A DNA stretch of 64,000 bases from Woeseiaceae bacterium (GTDB lineage: Bacteria; Pseudomonadota; Gammaproteobacteria; Steroidobacterales; Woeseiaceae): positions 178,096-242,095 of the forward strand of contig JASJCQ010000008.1 of the NCBI GenBank assembly GCA_030065915.1, read 5' to 3'. This document shows positions 46,392-55,581 of this stretch, piece by piece. Position numbers and translations under genes: made by a program. How positions within the stretch are numbered: position 1 is the first letter of the stretch; each line of letters opens with the position of its first letter. Under the pieces are notes generated by a model. The model saw only the letters and a program-made list of their open reading frames with translations. It was not told where the DNA came from and searched no databases.

Positions 46392-46607
46392 TTAATACAG
46401 GCGCTTGCGCTTGGATTCTTCGCGGGAAATGCGCTTCAGGTGGCGTTTTACGGCAGCCGCCTTCTTGCGCTTGCGCTCCTGCGTCGGCTTCTCGTAAAAC
46501 TCACGACGGCGCAGTTCCGTCAAGACTCCTGCCTTCTCGCAGGCGCGCTTGAAGCGGCGCAGGGCAGCGTCAAAGTACTCATTTTCTTTTACGCGAACAC
46601 TTGGCAT
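46392..46607 (-). CDS. rpsU: 30S ribosomal protein S21
   Basis: A 71-residue protein beginning [21 protein letters not shown], with the typical basic tail [21 protein letters not shown]. The start is ATG 46607; the longer frame to 46877 is spurious. S21 aids base pairing of mRNA with 16S rRNA at initiation. It leads the rpsU-yqeY-dnaG-rpoD operon and is divergent from tsaD. A hairpin lies in its leader. Confidence 0.96.
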   Translation of the reverse strand: MPSVRVKENEYFDAALRRFKRACEKAGVLTELRRREFYEKPTQERKRKKAAAVKRHLKRISREESKRKRLY

Positions 46608-46633
46608 ACGTTGCAGTTCTTTAAGTCCAAATA

Positions 46634-46658
46634 CAAAGAAACCCGGCACCGGGCCGGG
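46634..46658 (-). terminator. Hairpin with U run in the rpsU leader
   Basis: On the minus strand CCCGGC (46658-46653) pairs with GCCGGG (46647-46642) around a 5-nt loop and is followed by TTTCTTTG, 27 bases before the rpsU ATG. It could attenuate the operon or stop read-through from upstream. Confidence 0.45.
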
Positions 46659-46792
46659 AACAGCAGCGCATTGTAACGACTGGGCCCGGACTTTGCAAAG
46701 CCCAAAACACCGATTTTCGGGCTCCCTGGATGGTCTCGCAGGCCGATCCGGGCGGGCCGCGAGTACCCGCGAATCCTGTATGATCCGCGTCC

Positions 46793-47806
46793 ATGATTGT
46801 CCTAGGTATTGAATCCAGCTGCGACGAGACCGGTGTCGCCGTCTACGACACCGACAGGGGCCTCCTCGCCGACGCACTGCACAGCCAGGTCGATCTGCAC
46901 GCTGTCTACGGTGGCGTCGTGCCCGAGATCGCCTCGAGGGACCACCTGAAACGGCTGCTGCCGATGCTTGAGTCGGTGCTGGAGGATGCCGGCATCGACA
47001 AGCCGGACGCGATTGCCTACACCGCCGGACCGGGCCTCGTCGGGGCCCTGATGGTCGGCAGCGGTATGGCGAACGGCCTCGGCCTCGCCTGGGGGTGCCC
47101 GGTCATCCCGGTGCACCACATGGAGGGCCACCTCGTCGCGCCGATGCTGGAAGAAGAGCCGCCGAAATTCCCGTTCCTCGCGCTGCTGGTCTCGGGCGGT
47201 CACACCATGCTGATCGCCGTCGAAGGACTCGGTCGCTACGAGCTGATGGGGTCAACGCTCGATGATGCCGTAGGGGAGGCCTTCGACAAGACCGCCAAGG
47301 TCCTCGGCCTGGGCTACCCGGGCGGCCCAGCGCTCGCGGAGCTGGCGAGGGATGGCAACGAAGACGCGTTTGCGTTTCCGAGGCCGATGCTTTCCAAACC
47401 GGGGTTTGATTTCAGTTTCAGCGGCCTCAAGACTGCAGTCATCCTGGAAATTCGCCGGCTGAAGGGCTCCGGTGAGTTCGACGCCCGGCGAGCCGATATT
47501 GCCGCCTCGTTTCAGCGAGCGGCGGTTGACGCGCTGGTGGGTAAGGCCGTCAAAGCCGCATCCGCCCGTGGGCTCGACCGAATCGTTGTCGCCGGCGGCG
47601 TCGGTGCCAACCAACTGTTGCGAGCTGAGATCAAGCGGCGTTTCGATGGCGACGTGTACTATCCCCGGCTCGCGTACTGCACCGACAACGGTGCGATGAT
47701 TGCGATGGCGGGTGCACTGCGGCTGGCCGACGCGGCTCCGGCCGGGTCAATCCGGGCGCAGGCACGATGGCCGCTAGACGGCCTTCTGCCGCCGGCGAGC
47801 CCGTGA
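46793..47806 (+). CDS. tsaD: tRNA N6-adenosine threonylcarbamoyltransferase TsaD
   Basis: A 337-residue protein with the ASKHA-fold signatures [32 protein letters not shown] (metal-binding His residues) and [12 protein letters not shown], plus the C-terminal [12 protein letters not shown]. It transfers threonylcarbamoyl to A37 of ANN-reading tRNAs, with TsaB and TsaE coded elsewhere. It is divergent from rpsU. TATGAT at 46779-46784 would place the transcript start within a few bases of the ATG. Confidence 0.96.
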   Translation: MIVLGIESSCDETGVAVYDTDRGLLADALHSQVDLHAVYGGVVPEIASRDHLKRLLPMLESVLEDAGIDKPDAIAYTAGPGLVGALMVGSGMANGLGLAWGCPVIPVHHMEGHLVAPMLEEEPPKFPFLALLVSGGHTMLIAVEGLGRYELMGSTLDDAVGEAFDKTAKVLGLGYPGGPALAELARDGNEDAFAFPRPMLSKPGFDFSFSGLKTAVILEIRRLKGSGEFDARRADIAASFQRAAVDALVGKAVKAASARGLDRIVVAGGVGANQLLRAEIKRRFDGDVYYPRLAYCTDNGAMIAMAGALRLADAAPAGSIRAQARWPLDGLLPPASP

Positions 47807-47831
47807 ATCGAGAACAAAAAGGACAGAACGC

Positions 47832-48185
47832 ATGGACATCATCTATCTGCATGGGCTGAAGATCGACGCGACGATCGGTATCTGGGAGTGGGAAAAGGCC
47901 ATCAGGCAGACGGTGGTCATCGATCTCGACATGGGTGCCGATATTCGCAAGGCGGCCAGCTCGGATGACGTCAAGGACACGCTGAACTACAAGGCAGTGG
48001 CCAAGCGCATACAGCAGTTTGTCGAGGACTCCTCGTTCGAACTGGTCGAAACCCTGGCGGAGAAGATCGCCGAGATCATCCTGAACGAGTTCGACGTGCC
48101 GTGGGTCCGCGTCAAGCTGAACAAGCCGGGTGCAATTCGCGGGTCGCGAGACGTCGGCGTCCTGATCGAGCGCGGCGAGCGCTAG
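47832..48185 (+). CDS. folB: Dihydroneopterin aldolase FolB
   Basis: A 117-residue protein with the FolB pattern MDIIYLHGLKIDATIGIWEWEK and the catalytic-site Lys in VRVKLNKPGAIRGSRDVGV. It converts dihydroneopterin to hydroxymethyldihydropterin for folate synthesis. It lies 25 bp after tsaD and immediately before folK. Confidence 0.94.
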   Translation: MDIIYLHGLKIDATIGIWEWEKAIRQTVVIDLDMGADIRKAASSDDVKDTLNYKAVAKRIQQFVEDSSFELVETLAEKIAEIILNEFDVPWVRVKLNKPGAIRGSRDVGVLIERGER

Positions 48186-48211
48186 CGCCAACGAAGCCCG
48201 GACTTTGGCAC

Positions 48212-48703
48212 ATGACGACGATCTACCTGGGCCTTGGCAGCAATGTAGACCCGCAGCGGAACCTGCGATTCGGGCTCGACGAGCTCCGCCGACGCTTTGG
48301 CGAACTTGTCATAAGCCCGACTTATCAGAGCGCCGCGGTAGGGTTCGACGGCGACGATTTTCTGAATCTCGTCGTTTCGACCGAGAGCGATGCGGACCCC
48401 GAAACCCTACGTGACGAGCTGGAGGACATACATCGCCTTGCCGGCCGCCAGCGCAACGAAGAGCGCTTCTCGTCCCGAACCCTGGACATCGATTTGCTGC
48501 TGGCCGGCGATCTCGTCACGGACGGGCCGCCCATTCGCCTGCCGCGCACGGATGTGCTTGAATATGCCTACGTACTAAGACCCCTGGCCGACATCGCCCC
48601 TGATGTTCGCCACCCGGAAACCGGCCGCACGTTTCTCGAGCACTGGCAGGGTTTCGACCAGGATAGTCAGCCACTGACCGAGGTTGCCCTGGATCCGGAC
48701 TAA
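48212..48703 (+). CDS. folK: 2-amino-4-hydroxy-6-hydroxymethyldihydropteridine pyrophosphokinase FolK
   Basis: A 163-residue protein from ATG 48212; a longer frame starting at 48101 is inside folB. Signatures: TTIYLGLGSNVDPQRNL, YQSAAVGF, and FSSRTLDIDLLLAGD with LPRTDVLEYAYVLRPLADIAP in part. It is HPPK, the next step after FolB. folB and folK form a two-gene folate unit, with the pteridine reductase gene close by on the other strand. Confidence 0.94.
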   Translation: MTTIYLGLGSNVDPQRNLRFGLDELRRRFGELVISPTYQSAAVGFDGDDFLNLVVSTESDADPETLRDELEDIHRLAGRQRNEERFSSRTLDIDLLLAGDLVTDGPPIRLPRTDVLEYAYVLRPLADIAPDVRHPETGRTFLEHWQGFDQDSQPLTEVALDPD

Positions 48704-48741
48704 ACGCGGTAGAAAGGGTTAAACACCAAATGGAGGCTCGA

Positions 48742-50076
48742 ATGAAACGGATGCTCGTTCTGTGCTTTGCAGCATTGCTGACCGCCTGCGGCGGCGGTGG
48801 CGGCTCCAGCGCCCCTGAACCGGTCGCCGATGACTCCTGCTCCATCACCGGACAAAAGCAGTTCGTGCTGGACACGATGCGCGACGTCTACCTCTGGAAC
48901 AACCTGCTGCCGGCCGACGTCAATATCGACAGCTTCGCAACCCCCGGCGACCTTCTTGCGTTCCTGACGACGTTCCAGCCGGTCGACCGATTCAGCTTCC
49001 TGCGGTCTGCCAGTGACGAACAGGCGTTCCTGGAGGGCCAGTTCGAAGGCTTCGGCTTCAGTTCGCGATTCGTCGCCGCCAATGACCTGCGCTTGTCTCG
49101 AGTGTTCGTCGATAGCCCGGCGTGGGACGGTGGACTGCGTCGCGGTCAGCAGATTCTGTTGATCAACGGCAGGACGATTGCCGACATCGAGGCCAATGAG
49201 GGCCTGGGTGCCGTTTTCGGTCTTTCGCCGCTGGATTTCACGATGCGCGAGCCGGACGGAAACGAATTCACCGTCAGTGTGTCCCAGGGTATCGTCGATA
49301 TCGATCCCGTGCCCCAGTTCCGGATCATCGACGCAGGCGGTGGCCGCCAGGTGGGTTATGTGGAGCTGTACACGTTCATCAGTTCCGCGAACGCGCAGCT
49401 GGATGAGGCGTTCAACGCGTTTCGACTCGCCGGCGTCAACGAGGTTGTGCTGGATCTGCGCTTCAATGGCGGTGGCCTGGTCAGTACGGCAGAGCTGCTC
49501 GGTGATCTTCTCGGGGGCTTCAACAACGACGGCCTCATCTTCTCCGAGACCCTGTTCAATGCCGACCGAACACCCGTTGTTTGCGCCAATGCCGAGAACT
49601 GCATCGAGCGCTTCTCGCGTCGCGGCGCGTCGGTGGACCTGTCGAGGCTCGCCATCATCGCGAGTCGAGGCACGGCGTCGGCAAGCGAGCTTGTGCCTAA
49701 CTCTCTCGAACCGTACGTCATGGGCGACGTAGGCGTTATCGGCACCAACACCTTCGGCAAGCCGGTAGGGCAGGAGGGCTTTTCATTCTGTGACCAGGTC
49801 CTTCGTCCCGCAACCTTCCAGACCGTCAACGCCGATGGCTTTGGCGATTACTTCGACGGCCTGCCCGTCGACTGCGCTGCCGTCGACGATCTCAATGTGC
49901 CGGTCGGCGCCGACGAGGATCCGAACGTCATCGCGGCCCTGGAATACCTCGCGTCCGGTGGCTGCCCGGTGACCGCGATCCCGGCCGACCCGACAAAGCC
50001 GGGTGCGCAGCCGTTCGTGCCGCCGAGGCCCGATCTGCGCGGCGCGCCGAAGCGCGAGTACCTCGACGCCTGGTAG
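48742..50076 (+). CDS. S41 family C-terminal processing peptidase lipoprotein
   Basis: A 444-residue lipoprotein from ATG 48742, placed by the GGAGG site (a frame from 48730 adds four residues). Lipobox LTAC with a Gly run follows. A PDZ-like region (SRVFVDSPAWDGGLRRGQQILLING in part) precedes the tail-specific protease core with catalytic Ser313 (RGTASASELVP) and Lys340 (TFGKPVGQEGF). It cleaves non-specific C-terminal tails of periplasmic proteins. It is transcribed alone after folK. Confidence 0.88.
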   Translation: MKRMLVLCFAALLTACGGGGGSSAPEPVADDSCSITGQKQFVLDTMRDVYLWNNLLPADVNIDSFATPGDLLAFLTTFQPVDRFSFLRSASDEQAFLEGQFEGFGFSSRFVAANDLRLSRVFVDSPAWDGGLRRGQQILLINGRTIADIEANEGLGAVFGLSPLDFTMREPDGNEFTVSVSQGIVDIDPVPQFRIIDAGGGRQVGYVELYTFISSANAQLDEAFNAFRLAGVNEVVLDLRFNGGGLVSTAELLGDLLGGFNNDGLIFSETLFNADRTPVVCANAENCIERFSRRGASVDLSRLAIIASRGTASASELVPNSLEPYVMGDVGVIGTNTFGKPVGQEGFSFCDQVLRPATFQTVNADGFGDYFDGLPVDCAAVDDLNVPVGADEDPNVIAALEYLASGGCPVTAIPADPTKPGAQPFVPPRPDLRGAPKREYLDAW

Positions 50077-50086
50077 TGCGGTCGGG

Positions 50087-50488
50087 CTATACGGTCCGAT
50101 TCAACTGCAGCAGGTCCCACAGGTTGCCGTACAGATCCTCGAATACGGCAACGATGCCGTAGGACTCCGTTTTCGGCTCCCTGACGAACTTGACGCCGCG
50201 CGCGACCATCTCGTCGTAGTCGCGCCAGAAATCGTCGGTGTTCAGGAACAGGAACACTCGACCGCCTGCCTGGTTACCGATGAACTGCTCCTGCTCAGGC
50301 GTTGACGCCCGGGCCAGCAAAAGCGTTGCGCCCTCGGACCCGGGTGGAGCTACGACGACCCACCGCTTGTCTTGTTCGGGCTGATAGGTGTCCTCTACCA
50401 ACGTAAAGCGCAGAGTTTTTGTGTAAAACTCGATCGCCTCGTCGTAGTCGCGAACAACGAGTGCCATGTGAACGATTGACTGGTGCAT
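50087..50488 (-). CDS. VOC family (glyoxalase-like) protein
   Basis: A 133-residue protein from ATG 50488. It has the vicinal-oxygen-chelate fold pattern MHQSIVHMALVVRDYDEAI, FLFLNTDDFWRDYDEM and YGIVAVFEDLYGNLWDLLQL, with metal-ligand-type His and Glu residues. The substrate is unknown; many such proteins are lyases or resistance-type binding proteins. It is 13 bp downstream of the pteridine reductase gene and may be co-transcribed. Confidence 0.85.
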   Translation of the reverse strand: MHQSIVHMALVVRDYDEAIEFYTKTLRFTLVEDTYQPEQDKRWVVVAPPGSEGATLLLARASTPEQEQFIGNQAGGRVFLFLNTDDFWRDYDEMVARGVKFVREPKTESYGIVAVFEDLYGNLWDLLQLNRTV

Positions 50489-50501
50489 CGCTATTGCCGC
50501 G

Positions 50502-51254
50502 CTACCAACCCACGGACCGACCACCGTCGACGGCGATGATCTGGCCGGTCACGTAGTCGGCGTCACGCACCAGGTAAAGCACGCAACCGGCGATGTCTTC
50601 CGGCCCGCCTGTCCGCTTCAGCGGAATCTGCTCGAGGATGGAGGCCTTGGCCGAGTCTGCCATGCCGCCCTCAGGCCACAATATGGCACCGGGCGATACG
50701 CCGTTGACGCGAATCTCCGGTCCAAGGTCCTTGGCCAGCGATCGCGTAAGCATCGCGAGCCCCGCCTTGGCGGGCCCGTAGATCAGGTGGTCCTTTAACG
50801 GGCGTTGCGCGTGTATGTCGACGATGTTGATCAGTGAGCCCTGTGTCTCGCGAAGGTGGGGCACTGCGGCCTTGGCGACGAACAGCGGCGCCTTCAGGTT
50901 ACTGCCCACCAGGTCTTCCCAGGCGTCCTCGGTAATCTCATTGAGAGGCGTCGGATAGAAACTCGACGCGTTGTTGACGACGGTATCCAGCCGACCTTTC
51001 CAGGCGGCGACAGATTCAATAAGCGCGGCGATTTTCGGGGTGTCGAGCAGGTCCGCCTGGAACGTCCTGGCGGATCCGTCTCGCAGCTCGTTCAGTTCGG
51101 CGGCGAGCGCATCGGCTGGCGCGCTCGAGCTTCGGTAGTGAATGGCGACGCTGGCACCGTCTTGGTGAAGTTCGCGTACAATCGCGGCGCCAACACGAAG
51201 GGCGCTGCCGGTAACGAGCGCGACTTTGCCGTCGAGATTCCTGGGTTCGGACAT
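50502..51254 (-). CDS. folM: Pteridine reductase (FolM/PTR1-like SDR)
   Basis: A 250-residue short-chain dehydrogenase. VALVTGSALRVGAAIVREL is the NADPH-binding segment with the TGS..R.G variant found in pteridine reductases, VNNASSFYPTP and the YGPAKAGLAMLTRSLAKD catalytic Tyr/Lys follow. FolM reduces dihydromonapterin or dihydrofolate-type pterins. The nearby folB/folK genes support the pterin role. It is divergent from the MidA-like methyltransferase gene. Confidence 0.85.
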   Translation of the reverse strand: MSEPRNLDGKVALVTGSALRVGAAIVRELHQDGASVAIHYRSSSAPADALAAELNELRDGSARTFQADLLDTPKIAALIESVAAWKGRLDTVVNNASSFYPTPLNEITEDAWEDLVGSNLKAPLFVAKAAVPHLRETQGSLINIVDIHAQRPLKDHLIYGPAKAGLAMLTRSLAKDLGPEIRVNGVSPGAILWPEGGMADSAKASILEQIPLKRTGGPEDIAGCVLYLVRDADYVTGQIIAVDGGRSVGW

Positions 51255-51308
51255 TCAGGGCTTTCCGTAGCTAACTGGCGTTTCATTCTCGTGGACATTG
51301 ATGATCTG

Positions 51309-52472
51309 ATGCAACCGCTGCCGATTCCTGACGAACAAAGCCTGGCGCACAGTGAGCGTTGCGCGGTTTTCCTCCGCGAGGCGATGGCGGAGGGCAGCTT
51401 AAGCTTTGCACAATTCATGAACGCCTGCCTGTACACGCCGGGACTCGGCTACTACGCCGCGGGCAGTCGCAAATTCGGTGCGGGCGGCGACTTCGTGACG
51501 GCGCCGGAGATCTCGCCAGTATTCTCGCGCGTGCTCGCGCGCCAGGTGGCGGCCGTGCTCGAACAACTGGAGAAACCTGACGTACTCGAGTTCGGCGCCG
51601 GCAGCGGGGCGATGGCGGCAGAGGTATTCGGCAGGCTGAAAGCGATGGGCGAGGCGCCCGAGCACTACCTTATTCTTGAGGTGTCGCCGGATCTTCGCGA
51701 GCGGCAACAACGGCGAATCGCCGAGCGACTGCCGTCCGACGTCGACCGCTTCCGATGGATCGACGAAATACCAGGGTCGTTCAACGGTGTGATTCTTGCG
51801 AACGAGGTGCTGGATGCGCTGCCGGTGGAGCGATTCGAAATTCGGGATGGCGTCGTGTTTCAGCAGCGCGTGACTACCGATGGAGACCGTTTCGTGCTGA
51901 CGACGGCGCCGGCGCCATCGGTGCTCACCGAAGCCGTTTCTCGCATTGAATCGGATCTCGGGACGACGCTGCCGGAAGGCTTCACGTCAGAGATCTGCAC
52001 GGCCGCTTTCGACTGGACCGCGAGCCTCGTCAACGGTCTGCGGGAAGGCGCTATCTTCCTTTTCGACTACGGCGTTGGGCGCGATGCCTACTATGCGCCG
52101 GATCGCGATGGAGGCTGGTTGCGCTGTCATTTCAGGCACCACGCTCACAGCAACCCGCTGGTCTACCCGGGCATCCAGGACATCACGGCATGGGTCGACT
52201 TCTCGCTGGTCGCCGAAGCGGCGGTGACCGCGGGCGCAGAAATTGGTGGATATGTGACACAGGCCCACTTTCTGATGGCCGGCGGGCTCGACGCAGAGCT
52301 CGAGTTGATGCAGGATGCGCCGCTGGACAAACAGCTCGAGCTGGCGTCGGCGGTAAAGACGCTGACGCTGCCCGGCGAGATGGGCGAACACGTCAAGTGC
52401 CTCGGGCTGGTCAAAGGCAACGTTCGAACGCCGGACGCCCTGACGATGATGGACATAACTCACACGCTCTAA
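51309..52472 (+). CDS. MidA/NDUFAF7-like SAM-dependent methyltransferase (DUF185)
   Basis: A 387-residue protein. I start at ATG 51309; a GTG at 51291 is an alternative, and the frame back to 50856 overlaps the folM gene. The family signature MNACLYTPGLGYYAAGSRKFG in part and the SAM-binding motif VLEFGAGSGAMAAEVF are clear, followed by ILEVSPDLRERQQRR and VILANEVLDALPVERF. Mitochondrial NDUFAF7 methylates an arginine of complex I; the bacterial substrate is not settled. Confidence 0.85.
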   Translation: MQPLPIPDEQSLAHSERCAVFLREAMAEGSLSFAQFMNACLYTPGLGYYAAGSRKFGAGGDFVTAPEISPVFSRVLARQVAAVLEQLEKPDVLEFGAGSGAMAAEVFGRLKAMGEAPEHYLILEVSPDLRERQQRRIAERLPSDVDRFRWIDEIPGSFNGVILANEVLDALPVERFEIRDGVVFQQRVTTDGDRFVLTTAPAPSVLTEAVSRIESDLGTTLPEGFTSEICTAAFDWTASLVNGLREGAIFLFDYGVGRDAYYAPDRDGGWLRCHFRHHAHSNPLVYPGIQDITAWVDFSLVAEAAVTAGAEIGGYVTQAHFLMAGGLDAELELMQDAPLDKQLELASAVKTLTLPGEMGEHVKCLGLVKGNVRTPDALTMMDITHTL

Positions 52473-52496
52473 GGCGTCTCTGAAGGAACACCCTCA

Positions 52497-53294
52497 ATGA
52501 CCTGGCTACAAGTTGTCGTGCTTGCGATCGTGCAGGGCATCAGTGAATTTCTTCCGATCTCGAGCTCGGGCCACCTGGTGCTCGTCCCGGTCGCGTTCGG
52601 CTGGAGCGACCAGGGACTCGCCTTTGACGTTGCCGTGCATTTTGGCTCACTGCTCGCCGTCTGCGCGTATTTCTGGGGCGACATCGTGGCCCTCGTTCGC
52701 GGCGGACTCCAGGTGGTGGGTTTTCGACAGGACACGCCGGAATCGAGAATGGCACTCGCTATCGGTCTTGGCACGATACCCGCGGCTGCGGCCGGCCTGA
52801 CACTCGCCGGCTGGATCGAGACCAACCTTCGGAGCCCGTCGGTCATCGTGTTCACCCTCGCCGGTTACGCCATCCTGATGGTGCTGGCCGACAAGCTCTG
52901 CAGGCGGGACCGTGCCGTCAGTGACGTGACGCTGAAAGACGCCATCGTCATCGGTTGCGCGCAGGCGCTGGCGCTGGTCCCCGGCACATCGCGCTCCGGC
53001 GTGACCATCACGGCCGGACGAATCCTGGGCTTCGATCGCCGGGACGCGGCCCGCTTCTCGTTCCTGCTATCGGTCCCCGTGATCCTGCTGGCTACTGTTT
53101 ATGAATTGGGTTCGCTGATCATGGGCGACGCAATCGTGCCCTGGCTGCAGCTCTTCGTTGCCGTCATAGTCTCGGCGATCGTCGCCTATATCAGCATCGA
53201 CTTCTTCATGCGGGTCGTGACGAAGATCGGATTGCTGCCTTTCGCGATCTACCGACTCGTGCTGGCAGCCGTCATCCTCTACGTGCTCGTCTGA
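52497..53294 (+). CDS. uppP: Undecaprenyl-diphosphatase UppP (BacA)
   Basis: A 265-residue protein with about eight membrane segments. Diagnostic are QGISEFLPISSSGHLVL (the glutamate- and serine-rich active-site loop) and LALVPGTSRSGVTITAGRILGF in part. It recycles undecaprenyl pyrophosphate for peptidoglycan synthesis. Its 3' end overlaps the 3' end of cca by 23 bp, tail to tail. Confidence 0.95.
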   Translation: MTWLQVVVLAIVQGISEFLPISSSGHLVLVPVAFGWSDQGLAFDVAVHFGSLLAVCAYFWGDIVALVRGGLQVVGFRQDTPESRMALAIGLGTIPAAAAGLTLAGWIETNLRSPSVIVFTLAGYAILMVLADKLCRRDRAVSDVTLKDAIVIGCAQALALVPGTSRSGVTITAGRILGFDRRDAARFSFLLSVPVILLATVYELGSLIMGDAIVPWLQLFVAVIVSAIVAYISIDFFMRVVTKIGLLPFAIYRLVLAAVILYVLV

Positions 53295-54510
53295 CCTCGT
53301 CCCGGATGGGCGCAATTGCGTTGACGCGGGCGCGCCTGATCCTGCCCGGGATATCCTCGCCCGCGAATTCGCTGGCGATGGCCGCTGCGTCGACGTCCCT
53401 CGCTGCCGCGAAGGCGCGCCTCAAGTAGTCCACCTGGGGATAGTCCCTGTCCTCGAGCCCCTTGCGGCCACGCGCGTCCGCTTCGCAGGTGACAAGGAAC
53501 TTCTCGAAGCGTTCCGGGCGACGAAACGCGTCGGCGGCCTCGATGACGCGCAGCACGGTGTCAGCGCGCAGTTCAAAGGCGCGGTGGCAGTGCAGGTGAT
53601 AATTCGCGACGAGTTTCCCGAGTTCGCGATAGGCCTTCGGAATCGGCAAGCGCTCTGCCATCTTGTCCACAAGCTTCTTACCTCGTTGTTCGTGGCCGGG
53701 GTGTGATGGCAGGTCTGCGGCTCTCGTCGTGCCCTTGCCCAGGTCGTGAACCAGCGCGGCGAAACGCACGTCGCCATCGGCTGACAGGCGCTCCGCCTGG
53801 TCCAGCACCATCATCGTATGCAGTCCCGAGTCGATCTCGGGGTGCCAATCCTTCGTCTGCGGAACGCCGAACAGGCGCTCGACCTCCGGGAAGATGACGG
53901 CGAGCGCACCGCAGTCGCGCAAGACTTCGAAAAACACGCGGCAATCGCGGCCACGGAGCGCGCTCTCGGTTTCTTTCCAGACCCGGTCTGGCACCAATGC
54001 ACTGACCTCGCCGTTCTCAACCATTTCGCGCATCAGACTCATCGTCTCGTCAGCCACGCGAAAGCCCAGGTGACGAAACCTGGCAGCAAACCTGGCCACT
54101 CGCAGGACGCGCACGGGGTCCTCAGAGAACGACGAAGAGATGTGTCGAAGCGTCTTGTTCCTGATGTCGTCGAGCCCACCATACGGATCGATGAGCTGAC
54201 CGTCTTCGTCCTCTGCCAGTGCATTGATCGTCAGGTCCCGCCGTTTCAGGTCGTCCTCGATGGATACGTCCGGTGACGTATTGAAGGCAAAGCCGTGATA
54301 GCCGGCGGCGGTCTTCCGTTCCGTTCTCGCCAGCGCGTATTCCTCGCCGGTCTCGGGGTGCAGGAACACCGGGAAGTCTTTGCCGACGGGTCGGTAGTCG
54401 AGCGCGATCATTTCTTCAGGCGTACTGCCCACGACGCACCAGTCGCGTTCTGCGACCGGCAGTCCGAGCTCTGCATCACGAACGGCGCCACCAACGAGGT
54501 AAACTTGCAT
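53272..54510 (-). CDS. cca: Multifunctional CCA tRNA nucleotidyltransferase
   Basis: A 412-residue protein. The class II nucleotidyltransferase head is seen in MQVYLVGGAVRDAELGLPV and the RRDLTINALAEDEDG motif, followed by an HD domain with LVHDLGKGTTRAADLP. It adds and repairs CCA ends and, with the HD domain, also acts as phosphatase and phosphodiesterase. It is convergent with uppP. Confidence 0.95.
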   Translation of the reverse strand: MQVYLVGGAVRDAELGLPVAERDWCVVGSTPEEMIALDYRPVGKDFPVFLHPETGEEYALARTERKTAAGYHGFAFNTSPDVSIEDDLKRRDLTINALAEDEDGQLIDPYGGLDDIRNKTLRHISSSFSEDPVRVLRVARFAARFRHLGFRVADETMSLMREMVENGEVSALVPDRVWKETESALRGRDCRVFFEVLRDCGALAVIFPEVERLFGVPQTKDWHPEIDSGLHTMMVLDQAERLSADGDVRFAALVHDLGKGTTRAADLPSHPGHEQRGKKLVDKMAERLPIPKAYRELGKLVANYHLHCHRAFELRADTVLRVIEAADAFRRPERFEKFLVTCEADARGRKGLEDRDYPQVDYLRRAFAAARDVDAAAIASEFAGEDIPGRIRRARVNAIAPIRDEVRRARRG

Positions 54511-54529
54511 GCGTGGAGTCTAGCAAAGC

Positions 54530-55573
54530 TTGCCTGTGTCTAATTTGAAAGCGATCTCAGTCCTCGTTGCCTGCGGGTGCCTCTCCGGCTGTTACTACAT
54601 GCAGGCGGCGAAAGGGCATATCGACCTGATGAGCAAGCGAGAGCCGATCGACCAGGTGCTCGAAGACGCATCGACGGAGCCGGAACTCGCGCGACGGCTC
54701 CGGCTCGTGACCGAGGCGCGCGAGTTCTCGATAACGGAGCTGAAGCTACCGGATAACGACAGCTACAGAAGCTATGCGGACCTCGGCCGACAACAGGTAC
54801 TGTGGAATCTCTTCGCGACCGAAGAGTTCTCCATGGAGCCCAGGACCTGGTGCTACCCGATCGTCGGTTGCGTGGCCTACCGCGGCTACTTCAACAACGA
54901 CACGGCACGCCGAAAGGTCGAGGATCTGCAAGAAGACGGCTACGACGTCGCAATGGGCGGCGTGGCCGCGTATTCCACGCTGGGCAGGTTCAACGACCCC
55001 GTGTTGAACACGATGATGGCCTGGGACGACGTGCATCTGATAGGCGTTCTCTTTCACGAGCTCGCGCACCAGGTGATCTACATCAAGGATGACACGACGT
55101 TTAACGAGTCGTTTGCGACGGCGGTCGAAGAGGCCGGACTCGAGCGCTGGCTTGCCAGCCGGGGTGAGAGCGAGCGGCTGGCCAGTTTCCATCGACGCAA
55201 GGCGCTCGAAAAGGACATCTTCGAACTGGTCGACGAGACGAGAGCCGAACTGGCCGTCGTGTACGCGGGTTCAGACACGGAGCAGATGCGCCGCAGCAAG
55301 CAGGCGATCTTTGATGACCTGTCGGCGGCTGTTGCAGCCCGCCTCGAGGAAAGTGGCTTACCGGCTCGCCACTGGCTGGTGGGGGACCTGAACAACGCGA
55401 AGCTGGTACCGCTGGCGCTCTATGAGTCGCTCGTACCCGCTTTCAAGGCGTTGCTGGCGCAATGTGGCGGCGACTTCGACTGTTTTTTTTCCGAGGTGAC
55501 ACGCATCGGCGGCTATGACGTCGATCAAAGGAACGCCGAATTGGAGGGCCTGGCACGAGATGCCAGGCCCTGA
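54530..55573 (+). CDS. Predicted aminopeptidase (COG4324/PF10023), lipoprotein
   Basis: A 347-residue protein. The lipobox LSGC and CYYMQAAKGHIDLM open it, which is the family's signature N-terminus. A zinc motif HELAHQ with a downstream Glu (FNESFATAVEEAGLERWL) forms the gluzincin-like site. It probably removes N-terminal residues from peptides in the periplasm. The start may be TTG 54530 or GTG 54536. Confidence 0.85.
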   Translation: MPVSNLKAISVLVACGCLSGCYYMQAAKGHIDLMSKREPIDQVLEDASTEPELARRLRLVTEAREFSITELKLPDNDSYRSYADLGRQQVLWNLFATEEFSMEPRTWCYPIVGCVAYRGYFNNDTARRKVEDLQEDGYDVAMGGVAAYSTLGRFNDPVLNTMMAWDDVHLIGVLFHELAHQVIYIKDDTTFNESFATAVEEAGLERWLASRGESERLASFHRRKALEKDIFELVDETRAELAVVYAGSDTEQMRRSKQAIFDDLSAAVAARLEESGLPARHWLVGDLNNAKLVPLALYESLVPAFKALLAQCGGDFDCFFSEVTRIGGYDVDQRNAELEGLARDARP

Positions 55574-55581
55574 GCCGTTTC

